In this document: positions 12,478 to 23,381 of the stretch, piece after piece
How positions within the stretch are numbered: the first letter of the stretch is position 1
How the letters are laid out: each line of letters opens with the position of its first letter
Source: Ahaetulla prasina
Taxonomy: Eukaryota > Chordata > Lepidosauria > Squamata > Colubridae
Direction of reading: 5' to 3'
NCBI RefSeq assembly: GCF_028640845.1
Contig: NC_080540.1
Location: 138,545,920-138,609,919 of the forward strand
DNA length: 64,000 nt
The notes under the pieces: generated by a model
Told to the model about the DNA's origin: nothing
The model's input: only the letters and a program-made list of their open reading frames with translations
The model's database searches: none
Made by a program: the position numbers and the translations under genes

Positions 12478-12916
12478 GGTGAGTTGGCCATGGCGAGTTT
12501 TCCTGCAGCGAGTTGGTTACAGCAAATTGATTACAGCAAGTTGGCCGCAGTGAGTGATCCCAGACCTGCTATATTTATGCCCCCAAGGGCTCCAAATTCC
12601 CTTTTGCCTAGAATGCAGAGGTTTAAAGCATAACAATAGGGACTTAATTTCTTACTCTGCAGACTTGGGCATAAACTCTTATCTAATATAACATAGATCC
12701 CATTATCCACCCACCCATCTACATACTATCCATATTTTTTGTAATAAAACCTGGAAGAAGGTTGAGGAAGGGGCAAATGAAGGAATGGGGAGGCTGTTCT
12801 GCGAGCAGCTTGGAAGCACCTGCTTGGAAAGGGTAATACAATCAACCCCCATTATTTTCAAATTCCAAATATATGCGAATTCGCTTAATCTCTAAAATTT
12901 ATTTGTAATCCCCAAA

Positions 12917-13295
12917 TCAATACAGGTACCGTAGTCCTTAACAGCCATTCATTTTAAGTTACAGTGGCACTGAAAGGGACGTGTAATCGTTTTTCACATC
13001 CCCAATTTCACATCCTCACGTGATCAAAATTAAGATGCTTGGCAACTGGCATGTATTTATGACAATTGCAGTGTTCCTGGGTCATGTGATCATCTTTCAC
13101 AACCTTCTGACAAGTAATCCTTGGGAAGCCAGATTCATTGAACAACCATGTTACTAATTTAAAACTGCAGCAATTCATTTAGTAATTGTGGCAAGAAAGG
13201 TTGTAAAATGAAGCAAAACTCACTCAACAACTGTCTTGCTTAGCAATGGAAATTTGGGGATCAATTGTACTTGTAAGTCAAGGACTACATGTACT
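12917..13295 (+). repeat. Tigger/pogo-like MITE
   Basis: Begins ACCGTAGTCCTTAACAGCC and ends GTAAGTCAAGGACTACATGT, inverted ends typical of this squamate family. The interior includes CATGTGATCATCTTTCAC and AACAACTGTCTTGC. Superfamily placement rests on the ends and TA context. Confidence 0.6.
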
Positions 13296-13825
13296 TGCAG
13301 GACTTTCATGGCCATTTGTGGACACATAAGAGTGTGGGAAAACATTTGAGTCACCTCGTGCACATTCACAGCTGAGATTGAAGAAGGCAATGCACTGCCT
13401 TCTTGCTTCAGCTCTCATAATGTGTTGGCCCTTTGAAGTAGCCCAGACAAGAAACACAACCAGGAGTACTTGCTCCTGTTTCTCCCGTTTTCTTTAGCCT
13501 GGTGCCTTAACTACCACACCACGCAAGCTCACTTATTGGAACCTAACCCTGGGTTTCCTGTAGAAACAATGGTTAGTATTTGTCCAAATATTTGCCCATT
13601 CAGAGTTTGTGGAAACTTTATAGAACTACTGCAAATAACAAATATTGACTGTAATTGTAGGCATAGTTGAGTAAAGTGTAGAGAGGATTGAGATCTGCCT
13701 ACTTGGAGACCAGCTCCAAACAAATCCAAGCAATTTTATTGGTCAGATAGCTGGAATATTCCCCATATCCATCTTACAGATAATTCTGAGGTTCGTCGCG
13801 GTTCGTTGCTTCTCAACAATTAACA

Positions 13826-13935
13826 TAACATAACATCAGAGTTGGAAGGGACCTTGGAGGCCTTCTAGTCCAACCCCCTGCCCAGGCAGGAAACCCTACA
13901 CCATCTCAGTCAGATGGTTAATTCATCTAACAGAA
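13826..13935 (-). repeat. CR1 LINE 3' end fragment
   Basis: GAGTTGGAAGGGACCTTGGA followed by TTCTAGTCCAACCCCCTG is the reverse complement of the CR1 3' terminus. The AACAT-type repeat at its left is the CR1 tail. Confidence 0.85.
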
Positions 13936-13972
13936 TACATTTCCTCCCAAATGATTCCCTGTGAATTTAACA

Positions 13973-14020
13973 GGATGGATGGATGGATGGATGGATGGAT
14001 GGATGGACGGATGATGGATG
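13973..14020 (+). repeat. (GGAT)n microsatellite
   Basis: About 11 GGAT units with end degeneration. Confidence 0.85.
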
Positions 14021-15636
14021 AATGGACACTTGAAATTTAGAGGCTGTTTGGAAGAGGCTGTTTGCTTGGTCAAGTTAGTGAATCTTTTTTGTAATACCTA
14101 ACCTGCTTTCCTTCATCCAATTATCTTCCTGATTAATCTTATTTCCATCCAATTTCTCCCTCTTTCTCTTTCTTTGACTCCCAAAGGCAGCTATTTCTTC
14201 CCCCATCAGAAATCCTGAATTTTCTCAGTTCCTTCTGCGAGGAGGAGAAAAGAGTTTGCACTTGAATGTTTCTGTGTAAGAGAGAATAACTGATGTATGC
14301 AGATTTAATTTTGTAATGGGTACTTCATTTTACAGGCAATTAATTTTAATCAGTAATTCAATGAGCATACTTTTTTTCCTCCATCCTGGCCTTGCCCTTT
14401 CTTGTTGTATGGCTTCTGTAGATAAACGTTCATACACAGGGTACATACAATTGTGTCATAAGCACACATTTACTAGGTGAGGGTGGAGTCTCTTTAAGAT
14501 TGGTTTCAGCTGAAATTGGCAAGCCAGGTTGATAAGATGGGGAAAGTAGATACCACACAGGTTTTCCCTGTCTGTCCTCCCTTTTGGAGAATTCAGACTC
14601 ACCTTCCTTTCAGGTAAATACAACATGTACAAGCCCCATATAGAGCTAAGCAAATTATGTCATTATCTGCAGCTCTGCTTGAAGCACATATGCTCACTGC
14701 TTTTGGCTGCTTTTCTTGGGTACAGGAACCCAACTGAGATCAGGGAAATGAATGAAGTATGATTTAAGAGGATTGCAGGTCACAGGACGTGAGTCCATTC
14801 CAAAGGCAAAAATCAGGGAATAAATGAAATATGGGATAGCACCCAGAGAATTGTTTCCGAACCTAGAATTGAAAGTGAGAATGCAAAAAAAAAGAAAAAA
14901 AAAGGCAGAAGAGTCCAGTCAAAGATTTAGGATACAAACAGAGGGGGAGGGATACAAAAAGAAAACAAAATGGATAGATGAAACTGACAAGCTGTCTCCA
15001 CAATTCACATCAATTTTATCCCTTTCTGGACCGGGATGCCTTATGCACGGTCACTCATGCTCTCGTCACTTCTCGTCTGGATTATTGCAATGCTCTCTAC
15101 ATGGGGCTACCCCTGAAGTGCACTCGGAGACTCCAGTTAGTCCAGAATGCAGCTGCGCGGGTGATCGAGGGAGCTGCACGCTGCTCCCGGGTAACACCGC
15201 TCCTGCGCAGTCTGCACTGGCTACCTGTGGTCTTTCGGGTGCGCTTCAAGGTTCTGGTTACCACCTTCAAAGCGCTCCATGGCTTAGGGCCCGGGTACTT
15301 ACGGGACCGCCTGCTGTTACCTTATGCCTCCCATCGACCCGTACGCTCCCACAGAGAGGGTTTTCTCAGGGTGCCGTCCGCCAAGCAATGCCGGCTGGTG
15401 GCCCCCAGGGGAAGGGCCTTCTCTGTTGGAGCACCTACCCTCTGGAACGAACTTCCCTCCGGTTTGCGCCAAATATCTGACCTTCGGACTTTCGCCGGGA
15501 ATTAAAAACTTACTTATTCATCCAAGCGGGACTGGCCTGATTTTCAAATTTTAAATTTTAAATTTTAAATTTTTGTAATTTTATATGGGTTATTTTAGGT
15601 TGGGTCAATTGACGGTTTTAATTCGGCCATTTTTTT

Positions 15637-15905
15637 TTGTTTGTTTGTTTACATTTATACCCCGCCCTTCTCCGAAGACTCAGGGCGGCTTACAGTGTAT
15701 AAGGCAATAGTCTCATTCTATTTGTATATTTTTACAAAGTCAACTTATTGCCCCCCCAACAATCTGGGTCCTCATTTTACCTACCTTATAAAGGATGGAA
15801 GGCTGAGTCAACCTTGGGCCGGGCTCGAACCTGCAGTAATTGCAGGCTACTGTGTTCTTAATAAGCCTTAATAACAGGCTTTACCAGCGTGAGCTAAACC
15901 GGCCC
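15637..15905 (-). mobile_element. tRNA-derived SINE nested in the L2-like LINE
   Basis: Reversed, this has a tRNA-like head (AGCTCACGCTGG box A, then TGCAGGTTCGAGCCCGGCCC with box B GGTTCGAGCCC) and ends CGGAGAAGGGCGGGGTATAA with a short A-rich tail. The host LINE resumes at CTTTATTGAATATG, so insertion happened after the LINE landed. Other copies are at 27.8 and 29.2 kb. Confidence 0.8.
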
Positions 15906-16012
15906 TTTATTGAATATGTTTTTTAAATTGATATTTTAACTTTGTATATTTTATTGTTTTTATCTTTGGCTGTACACCGCCCTGAGTCCTTCGGGAGAAG
16001 GCCGGTATAAAA

Positions 16013-16014
16013 AT

Positions 16015-16090
<76 letters not shown>

Positions 16091-16092
16091 AT
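16013..16092 (+). repeat. (AAAT)n microsatellite, LINE tail
   Basis: About 20 perfect AAAT units forming the 3' tail of the L2-like LINE. Confidence 0.9.
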
Positions 16093-16350
16093 CTAATCTT
16101 ATCCTCCATCCATTTTTAAAAAGAAAAAAACTATGTTTTTAGATCTGTTATGAAATGTAAACTGGAGACTGTATACACAGTCTAGACACTGGACTCGAGC
16201 ATAAATTTCAGGAAAAGTAGAAAAAAGGCCATCCAAGAAAGAATGTTCCCAGTCTTGGTAGGGAAGTGCAGTTCATTTGGATGTACCGGGTTGGAAAAGC
16301 CTTCTGAAGACCAAGATAAAGTTATGGGATCTTTGGTGCTCTCTGAGCAT

Positions 16351-16442
16351 GGTTATTTTCTTGCAGATGTTTTATTACCCAGCTAAGTATCATCATCAGT
16401 GCATCAATAGTTGGGTAATGAACCATCTGCAAGAAAACAGCC
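16351..16442. repeat. Imperfect inverted repeat
   Basis: Arms TTTTCTTGCAGATGTTTTAT (in 16351-16381) and ATGAACCATCTGCAAGAAAA (in 16412-16442), with a 30-nt loop containing CATCATCAGTGC. The phrase resembles sequence found at termini of reptile Penelope-like elements; that link is from memory. Confidence 0.6.
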
Positions 16443-17560
16443 AAGCACCAAGAACCCCACAGTTCAACCCTGAGCTACAAATGTTGCCCTTAATTGATGT
16501 CATCTGGCTTTATTCTGTTTCACCATCTTCTAGATTCCACAAAGCACTCATTGTGTTAAATATTTGATGTCTGGATTTGATTCTGATTATTCATCTTTCA
16601 TATTCATTTTTAATATGGAAACTGTAGAAAGTGAATGAATTTGACTAACCCTGTTGGTAAGACAAAGTTACTCAGTCTGGGATTAAATCAAAGATTAGCC
16701 ACCCATGCTCAATTTTTCTCTGGTTTTATTTCAGGCTACCAGATCTGGGCTGCAAAACTCCAGTTGAGCACAAAATGTCAGCAAAGATCTACTGCAGAGT
16801 GCCGCATAGTTAATTCTAAGACATTTCTCTCATCCAGGCCTGTGCTAGCTATGAGGCTCCTGATACTGACTCCCATGTCGTTCTTTGTCTGCAGAAAATT
16901 GCCTATCCTCTGGTCTAAATGAATGCACTGCCAGCAACACTCAGAGGGGAACCATCTTCCAGCTGAGCTAAAGGAGATTAACTACCCCAGGAGACAAAAA
17001 TAATTTTATTTATTAATAATCTATTCTGCTTTTTCCTGCATTAAAGGAGTCTCGTATCTCTGAAACTTTCCAACCATTTGCCGAAGAGAAAAGCACCAGA
17101 TTAGACAGTGTGGGCCTTGTTCTTTGACCCACCATTTTGAAAAGGCAGTCTTAACAGAATATGTGGCTGCCTTTCCAAATCTGTTGTACGATAGAAAAAG
17201 ATTAAAGAACGGAAACAGACAGGGCTAGAGGAAATTTCTGTGGCTTCCTTCAAGCAGAGGCAGAGGAACTGACATTTGTCAGAACAAAGGCTTCCTACCT
17301 ACAGCTGCAGGATTGATTCTGCAAATACTTGATTCACACGTGCAGGAGGCGCTTCCTGTTAGTTTCAGAATGAAAAGGGTCAATAAATCTAGTTACAGCT
17401 GCTTATATCTTAGATACGTAAAGATAAATTGTTTAAATCCATCAAGAACAAAAACTGTTTTTTCCATTCTGTAACCAGGAAATGAAAATTCAGATTGTAA
17501 ACATATACAGTTAGATTATTAGAAAAAAATTAAGGCATACTTGTTTGGAAAACATATAAG
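16443..17560. other. Intergenic, no gene seen
   Basis: No exon or repeat family recognised. Confidence 0.4.
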
Positions 17561-17694
17561 CAGGGGTGTCAAACTGGCGGTCCGCGGGCTGGATGCATCA
17601 CACACAGGTCACGCCCACCCCAGCTCCGCAAATGGGAAAAACGTCATGAAACATCACGTGATGGCAACGTGACGCCATGCGTTTGACACCCATG
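17561..17694. mobile_element. hAT-type MITE (CAGGGGTGTCAAACT family)
   Basis: Inverted ends CAGGGGTGTCAAACT and GTTTGACACCCATG bracket 134 bp. The family is shared with 46157-46719 and 49268-49531. The flanking duplication is not clean in this copy. Confidence 0.7.
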
Positions 17695-18030
17695 ATGTAG
17701 CAGATTGGCTGAAAAATGTTGGCTTTATGCAAATGAATACCTCTTTATATATAGATATCCCAGAAATATGTAACTACTGGATCTGATCTAGGAAAGAAAT
17801 GTATATATCCACAACATTCAGGAGGTATCAGGAAATGGGTTTTAATGAAAAAATGGTTGGAACAACTGTTCTTCCCATTTACCATAACCATATTCTCCTC
17901 TAGATGTAAAAGCATTCTTTGGTTGATGAAGTGGGGAGCAATTCATGGAGTGGGTCACCTGATACACACACACACTTTCTTTGCTCCCATTTAGAAAGAT
18001 ACAGGTTAGGGGAATTGGCAGGATCTACCA

Positions 18031-18377
18031 CGCAGTGGCTCAGAGGCTAAGACGCTGAGCTTGTCGATTGAAAGGTCAGCAGTTCAGCGGTTCAAATCCC
18101 TAGTGCTGCCGTGTAACGGGGTGAGCTCCTGTTACTTGTCCCAGCTTCTGCCAAAAGCACATAAAAAATGCAAGTAGAAAACATAGGGACCACCTTTGGT
18201 GGGAAGGTTAAAGCGTTCCGTGCACCTTTGGCATTGAGTCATGCCAGCCGCATGACCACGGAGACGTCTTTGGACAGCACTGGCTCTTCGGCTTTGAAAC
18301 GGAGATGAGTACCACCCCCTAGAGTCAGGAACAACTATCATGTATGTGCGAGGGGAACTTTTACCTTCACCTTTACC
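18031..18377 (+). mobile_element. Sauria-type SINE with Bov-B-like tail
   Basis: tRNA-like head with box A TGGCTCAGAGGC and box B GGTTCAAATCC (18089-18099), a central body, and the 3' tail GTCAGGAACAACTATCATGT...GGGGAACTTTTACCTTCACC. That tail is shared with Bov-B (RTE) LINEs that mobilise these SINEs. This SINE family is specific to squamates and is the strongest taxonomic marker in the window. Confidence 0.85.
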
Positions 18378-18831
18378 ATATTTATGCCTTCTCTGGTTTA
18401 GAAGAGCATATCCTGAACCACACACAGATACCCCAGTAGGCATTTCCTAACTAGGGAAGCCGTGTGGTAACTCTCAGTGATGCTACTGTGCTCTCCTTTT
18501 GCCCTTGAGGAACAATGAAATATTGGTAAGGCTTGAGTCAGCTCAGCTAGTGCTCCCTTAGAAAAGGACCAGCTTCTGCTAGTTTGATAGGGACCTAGTT
18601 GTGCTGGAAGAGAAAGGATAAAGCTGCTAGATGTGGCCTTCAAGGCTTCAGAAAACCTCTTTGCTACCATCTTTGGGGCGGGGGGTCTTCTGGATTTTTT
18701 TACAGCCCAGATTTTATTTGGGATGGAAATGGCCATCTTAGAAGAAAGGCAAGCAGCACAGCAGCACTGTGCTCTTCTCTAAGACCAAATTCCATACATG
18801 GCAGGAATGAAAAATTTGTGGGCCTTTGGAT

Positions 18832-19132
18832 CAACGGTGAAGTGTAAAATTTGTTACTACTGGTTCTGTGGGTGTGGTTTGGTGGTGGTGGTGGTAATGT
18901 GACTGGGCGGGTGTGGCCAACTTTTTTTTTTTTTACTTTTAAAAGCATTTTTCTACAACTTCTTCGGCTGAAGAGGTTGTAAAAATGCTTTTAAAAGCAT
19001 TTTTTCGGAAGAAGAAGCTCAGCTGGGCATGTGGGGGGGGGCAGGGATTTTTGCTACCAGTTCTCCAAACCACCCACTGCCATCGCTACCCGATCGGGCG
19101 ATCTGGTTCGAACCGGGAGCATTTCACCCCTG
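18832..19132. mobile_element. hAT-type MITE with internal hairpin
   Basis: Ends CAACGGTGAAGTG (degraded) and CATTTCACCCCTG, with exact 8-bp duplication CTTTGGAT at 18824-18831 and 19133-19140. It contains an internal hairpin around 18940-18992 (AAAAGCATTTTTCTACAAC paired with GTTGTAAAAATGCTTTT). Confidence 0.85.
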
Positions 19133-19925
19133 CTTTGGATGATGCTGAACAACATCTGAAAGCCATCCAGCCATGTAATTATTTTGGGAGCAACAATTCA
19201 GCAACATATGGAGGAAGGGGCCATAGGCCCTTAATTCCAATAGCTGGGGTTCCTTGCTTCACAGTGAGGCAAGCTTTCCTTTTTAAAACTTCTTCCCCAT
19301 GTTTCAGATGGACAATATTTATTCTGTACATTTAATTTTAAAAGATTCTTATGTTTTGGGGAAGAAAAGGTTGTCTGAGAAAGGCATGACCTAATGATTG
19401 ACACAAGGTTTAACTAGCTGTTTGGACTTCAAAAGTTGAAGAAGCGATTTCTCATAGATATAAAGTACTGTAGATTGGAGTGCCAGGCATAAATGGTTCC
19501 CATTATCACCCTTGCTAATGCTAGGGTGAATCAGTGATTCCTCTGGTTGTCTTCCACATTGCTAAGTGTTATGTCACATGAGCAAAAGTGAAAACAGAGA
19601 TATATAGATGCTAGCAGAATTCTCATTATGTCTGCTTTGCCTTCTATCTTAAAAATGATGTACCTGTACTTTCCAGAGAACTATTCATTTGATGATGAAA
19701 ACCATCTCCACACAAGTTTGTCTTGGCTCTAATAGGTAGATAACATAGGTAAGGATCAAGTTCAAGTACAAAAGCAGGTCTCCCCTTCACTGACATCTGA
19801 CCATCATCTGCATCAAAGAAACAGTACATTATAAATTGTATTTTCTTTCTAATGGGACTTTCTGGTATGTAATTATTCAGTTTCTTTCAGCACTGTGCTT
19901 ATGTTCAGAAGCATATCCTCTAGTA

Positions 19926-20059
19926 CAGGGGTCTCCAACCTTGGCAACTTTAAGACTTGTGGACTTCAACTCCCAGAATTCCTCAGCCAGCTTTGCTGGC
20001 TGAGAAATCTGGGAGTTGAAGTCCACAAGTCTTAAAGTTGCCATGGTTGGAGACCCCTG
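19926..20059. mobile_element. hAT-type palindromic MITE (CAGGGGTCTCCAACC family)
   Basis: Same family as 9863-9992, with long complementary arms and exact 8-bp duplication CTCTAGTA at 19918-19925 and 20060-20067. Non-coding. Confidence 0.9.
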
Positions 20060-20229
20060 CTCTAGTACAGAGGCCCCAACCTTATCAAAACAGGTCCCTG
20101 GAAGTGGGTGAGCCGATGCACATGGACATTCCCTCTTGCACCAGCAGCGGGTGAGTGTGTGTGCATGTGCTCCATTTACACGACCAGCAGAAATTAAGCA
20201 GTCTTTAAGTGAATCCAACTTCTGCTGTT

Positions 20230-20466
20230 GAATTTGCTTTTCAGAAGCCAGCTGGAAAGGTTGGAAATAGTGATCACATGAGCACGGGATGCTACAACCA
20301 TCGTAAATATATGCTGGTTGCCAAGCACCCAAATTCTGATCATGTGGCCATGGGGAGGCTCTGACAGTTGTAAGTGCGAAGACCAGTTGTAAGTCACTTT
20401 TTTCAGTGCTGTTGTAACCTGAAATGGTCATTAAATGAATGATCATGAGTTGAGGCTTGTCTGTAC
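20230..20466 (-). repeat. Tigger/pogo-like MITE fragment
   Basis: Contains the family phrases TGATCACATGAGCA, GATCATGTGGCCATGGGGA and GTTGTAAGTCACTTTTTTCA, ending AGTTGAGGCTTGTCTGTA. The other end is missing. Confidence 0.55.
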
Positions 20467-20794
20467 TAGCATTACTCCCCACTATCTAGACTCCTCCCTT
20501 ACTCATGCAGCACCCAAGCAGTGAACTGTTCGTTTCACCCTACTTAAACTTTGTCCAAGAGTAAATTTCCCTTTCAGGTCTCACCACCAATATCAATTCC
20601 AATATTATATTGTGCCTCTACCAACTCTCCATTTCATCTTTGTATTACTAGAGTTTTCACAATATTCTTTAATCTCAGAAACATATTTTTCTATGGATGC
20701 AGGGAGCCTAGAGGGAAGAAAGGGGGTGGAAAAGCAACTGCCGAACTGGCACAAGAGAGTTTGTTACTCGAGACGAAGGGCAAAATTGAAGGTC

Positions 20795-21200
20795 CAATCA
20801 ATCAAAATAGAGCTGGAAGGGACCTTGGGGATCTTCTAGTTCAGGGGTCTCCAACCTTGGTCCCTTTAAGACTTGTGGACTTCAACTCCCAGAGTCCCTC
20901 AGCCAGCAAAACTCTGGGAGTTGAAGTCCACAAGTCTTAAAGGGACCAAGATTGGAGACCCCTGTTCTAGTTCAACCCCCTGCTCAAACAGGAGACCCTA
21001 TGCCATTTCAGACAAGTGACTGTCCAGTCTCTTCTTAAAAACCTCCAGTGATGAAACACCCACAATATCTGAAAGCAAGCTGTTCCATTGGTTAATTGTT
21101 CTCACTGTTAGGAAGTTTTTTCTTCATTTCAGGTTGCCTCTCTCCTTGGTATCCCTTGCTCTCTTCTATCTAGAAGCAGGTGGGTGCATTTTTGGTCTTG
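20795..21200 (-). mobile_element. CR1 LINE 3' region with nested MITE
   Basis: Reverse complement of a CR1 3' end: GAGCTGGAAGGGACCTTGGG, CCCCCTGCTCAAACAGGAGA and CCATTTCAGACAAGTGACTG, then CTGTTCCATTGGTTAATTG. It is interrupted by the MITE at 20842-20964. No reverse-transcriptase frame remains. Confidence 0.85.
20842..20964. mobile_element. hAT-type palindromic MITE inside CR1
   Basis: Ends CAGGGGTCTCCAACCTTGG / TTGGAGACCCCTG with exact duplication TTCTAGTT at 20834-20841 and 20965-20972. Removing the element and one duplicate restores continuous CR1 sequence. Confidence 0.92.
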
Positions 21201-22139
21201 GTATTGTTTTTTATCTAGAAACGCAAAGTCCTTCAATGAACCTGAAAGCAATTAGCTAGCCTGGAAGTTTAGGAGTAATGCCAGATACTTTGGGATCTGT
21301 TACCTAAAGAAGCAGCCACATTTTGCCTAATGGAATAACTAGATGAAAATCTCGAATCTACTGCAGATCATTGATTGATATTGATTGATTATATGCCATG
21401 AATTTGGTGCTGCTTCTTACCAAATCCACAAATAGGGTGCTTGGTGTAGCTTCCGTTCTGTATTTTGAATCATTTCTGCTTCAGCAGATTCCAAGAATTT
21501 GTGTTTAAATTAAGCAGCATTTCTTTGAGATTTACTTATTCAAGTCTTGGGTTTGCCATCCTAGCTGGCTCCATTTGCTTTATGGTCTGCCCTGATTCAA
21601 CTTCTGGGTAGACCATTCCCTTAAACTTAAGGGATCCTGCCACTTTCCTTTCAAAGGAGCTATGGATTTGGGGCTACTTAACAGATGGAGGCAAAGAATC
21701 TGAAGGAGGATAAAAGAATTATACTAATAGAAAGGCCCTTTTAATTGTTAAGGAGATTAGAAGCTGGACCAAAGAGGCATTCAGCTGGAAGGTGACCTAC
21801 CACATGGTATCAGAGAACCCTGTAACTTTACACAGAGACAAAGAGGAATAAATCTTCCACGGAGAAAATCAACCAGGAAGGCAGCAGGTTTGGTTGCAAG
21901 GTACCGTAGCCCTGAGATATGAAGGAGTTAGGTTGGGAATCTATGAAACATTTAGAGATACTGAGACAGCAAAGGAAAAGAGATGGAGCTATAGTGCAGA
22001 ACGCCACTATTGTAGAATACAAGATCCCACTGAAGAACTCAGCTGATCAAAAGGCTATTGTGCCACCTGTCAACCCCCTTTCGTTGTGGCTTTTATCTAG
22101 AAGCTCCACTATTGGTTACAGGAGGCTGGCAGCTCATTG
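21200..22139. other. FSCN2 upstream sequence, nothing recognised
   Basis: No gene or repeat family recognised; distal regulatory content cannot be judged from one sequence. Confidence 0.4.
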
Positions 22140-22561
22140 AAAGCTTTGTAATCCTAGCTGTGCTAATTAAGCAAGGCTGGTGCAGTGCTAAGTGGCTACT
22201 TTTCCTCCACCCCCATCCCTGCTGTGCGGTGCAGAGGAGGAGGAGGAGGAGGAGAAGTCAATGTGAGCAGTGCAGGAGAGAGCAATGCTGCCAGCTCGAG
22301 GAGGTGTGGAGGGCGGGGAAAAAGTAATGAACAAGATTGGTTTTATGGGCTGCAGATTAGATGAAGGAAAAGCTGCTGCAGGCGGACCTGGCACTGGGGC
22401 ATTTGCAGGTCACCCGTGGCTTTGACTGAGATGTAAATGCTCATTTGTTGTAATCCAGATTCCTCAATTGTGAAGCTGGGCATAACATTCATACTTATTA
22501 ATAACTGGGAAAACTTGACTTTCACCCCAGTCTTTAGGATTGTTTGCTGTCTAGACTGAAG
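22140..22561 (+). promoter_or_regulatory. FSCN2: Presumed FSCN2 proximal promoter and 5'UTR
   Basis: Unique, repeat-poor sequence directly upstream of the FSCN2 start. Visible motifs are TAATCC at 22149-22154 and 22451-22456 (the core recognised by OTX/CRX homeodomain factors), TAATTA at 22164-22169 (a general homeodomain core), and a purine-rich GGA run near 22233-22255. There is no clear TATA box, and the transcription start cannot be placed. A regulatory role is inferred from position and from the known photoreceptor expression of FSCN2; six-base motifs are common by chance. Confidence 0.4.
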
Positions 22562-23381
22562 ATGCCAACCAATGGGATCCACCAGGCCTTGAAGATCCAG
22601 TTTGGCTTAATCAACTCTGATAATCGCTATTTAACAGCAGAGCACTTTGGCTATAAAATCAATGCCTCGGCACCAAGTCTGAAAAGGAAGCAAATATGGA
22701 GCCTGGAACAGGACGGAGACAGCTCGGTGGTCTTCTTAAAGAGCCACCTAGGTAGGTACCTGTCTGCTGACAAGGATGGCAAGGTCTCCTGTGAAGCTGA
22801 GAAGCCAGAAACGGATGGATGTTTTATCATTGTCACTCAGTCAGACGGACGCTGGGCGCTCCAGTCAGAACCGTACAAGCGCTTCTTTGGTGGTTCCGAA
22901 GACAGGTTGTCCTGTTTCGCCCAAACCATTACTGAAACTGAACTCTGGATTGTACACTTGGCCATCCACCCCCAAGCTAATCTTTTGAGCGTTAGCAGGC
23001 GAAGGTATGCTCACCTCAGTGCCCAAGAGGACGAGATCTCTATAGACAGCAACATCCCTTGGGGTGTGGATTCGCTTATCACCCTTACCTTCCAGAACAA
23101 GAAGTATTGCCTACGAACCTGCGACAACCGCTACCTGCGCAACGATGGCGCCTTGGTCCAGGAGCCTGACCGCCATTCAGGTTATACCCTGGAATTCAAG
23201 GCAGGGAAGTTGGCCTTCAAGGATTGTGATGGGAAGTACCTAGCGCCGGTGGGACCTACGGGCTCTCTAAAATCTGGCAGGAGCTCCAAGCCAGGGAAAG
23301 ATGAACTCTTTGATCTGGAAGAGAGTCATCCACAAGTGGTTTTCATGGCTTCCAATGGCAGATACGTCTCCATCCGTCAAG
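22562..23381 (+). CDS. FSCN2: FSCN2 coding exon 1 (residues 1-274, phase 1 end)
   Basis: This 820-nt exon carries the start codon, beta-trefoils 1 and 2 and the beginning of trefoil 3. The ATG at 22562 is chosen because it begins MPTNG, the family start; an in-frame upstream ATG at 22544 adds only six non-homologous residues. The exon ends CGTCAAG followed by the donor GTAATG at 23382, splitting the Gly274 codon after its first base. A large first coding exon is the normal arrangement in vertebrate fascins. Read past the donor, the frame stays open for 34 more codons before a stop at 23485, so unspliced RNA would give a truncated protein of about 307 residues. Confidence 0.96.

Larger units (their letters stand above)
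14985..16093 (+). mobile_element. L2/CR1-clade LINE, 5'-truncated, with SINE insertion
   Basis: The frame 14978-15505 reads as the C-terminal part of a non-LTR reverse transcriptase: [52 protein letters not shown] and [13 protein letters not shown], all standard in the L2 clade. The 3' end CGCCCTGAGTCCTTCGGGAG leads into an (AAAT)n tail at 16013-16092. The 5' half (endonuclease and RT core) is absent. A minus-oriented SINE splits the 3' region. Two more copies of this family lie at 44.4 and 49.6 kb. Confidence 0.85.

Noticed and set aside
14824..15480. 218-codon + strand open frame
   Set aside because: It is an out-of-frame reading across an A-rich stretch and the L2-like LINE; the real LINE frame is 14978-15505.
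18031..18120. Possible tRNA gene
   Set aside because: Boxes A and B are present, but no cloverleaf can be formed and the sequence continues into a SINE body.
19877..20482. 201-codon minus-strand open frame
   Set aside because: It spans a hAT MITE and a Tigger-like fragment; composite of repeats.
1..22139. Expected ACTG1 neighbour upstream of FSCN2
   Set aside because: Human ACTG1 lies upstream in opposite orientation, but no actin exon is visible in these 22 kb.
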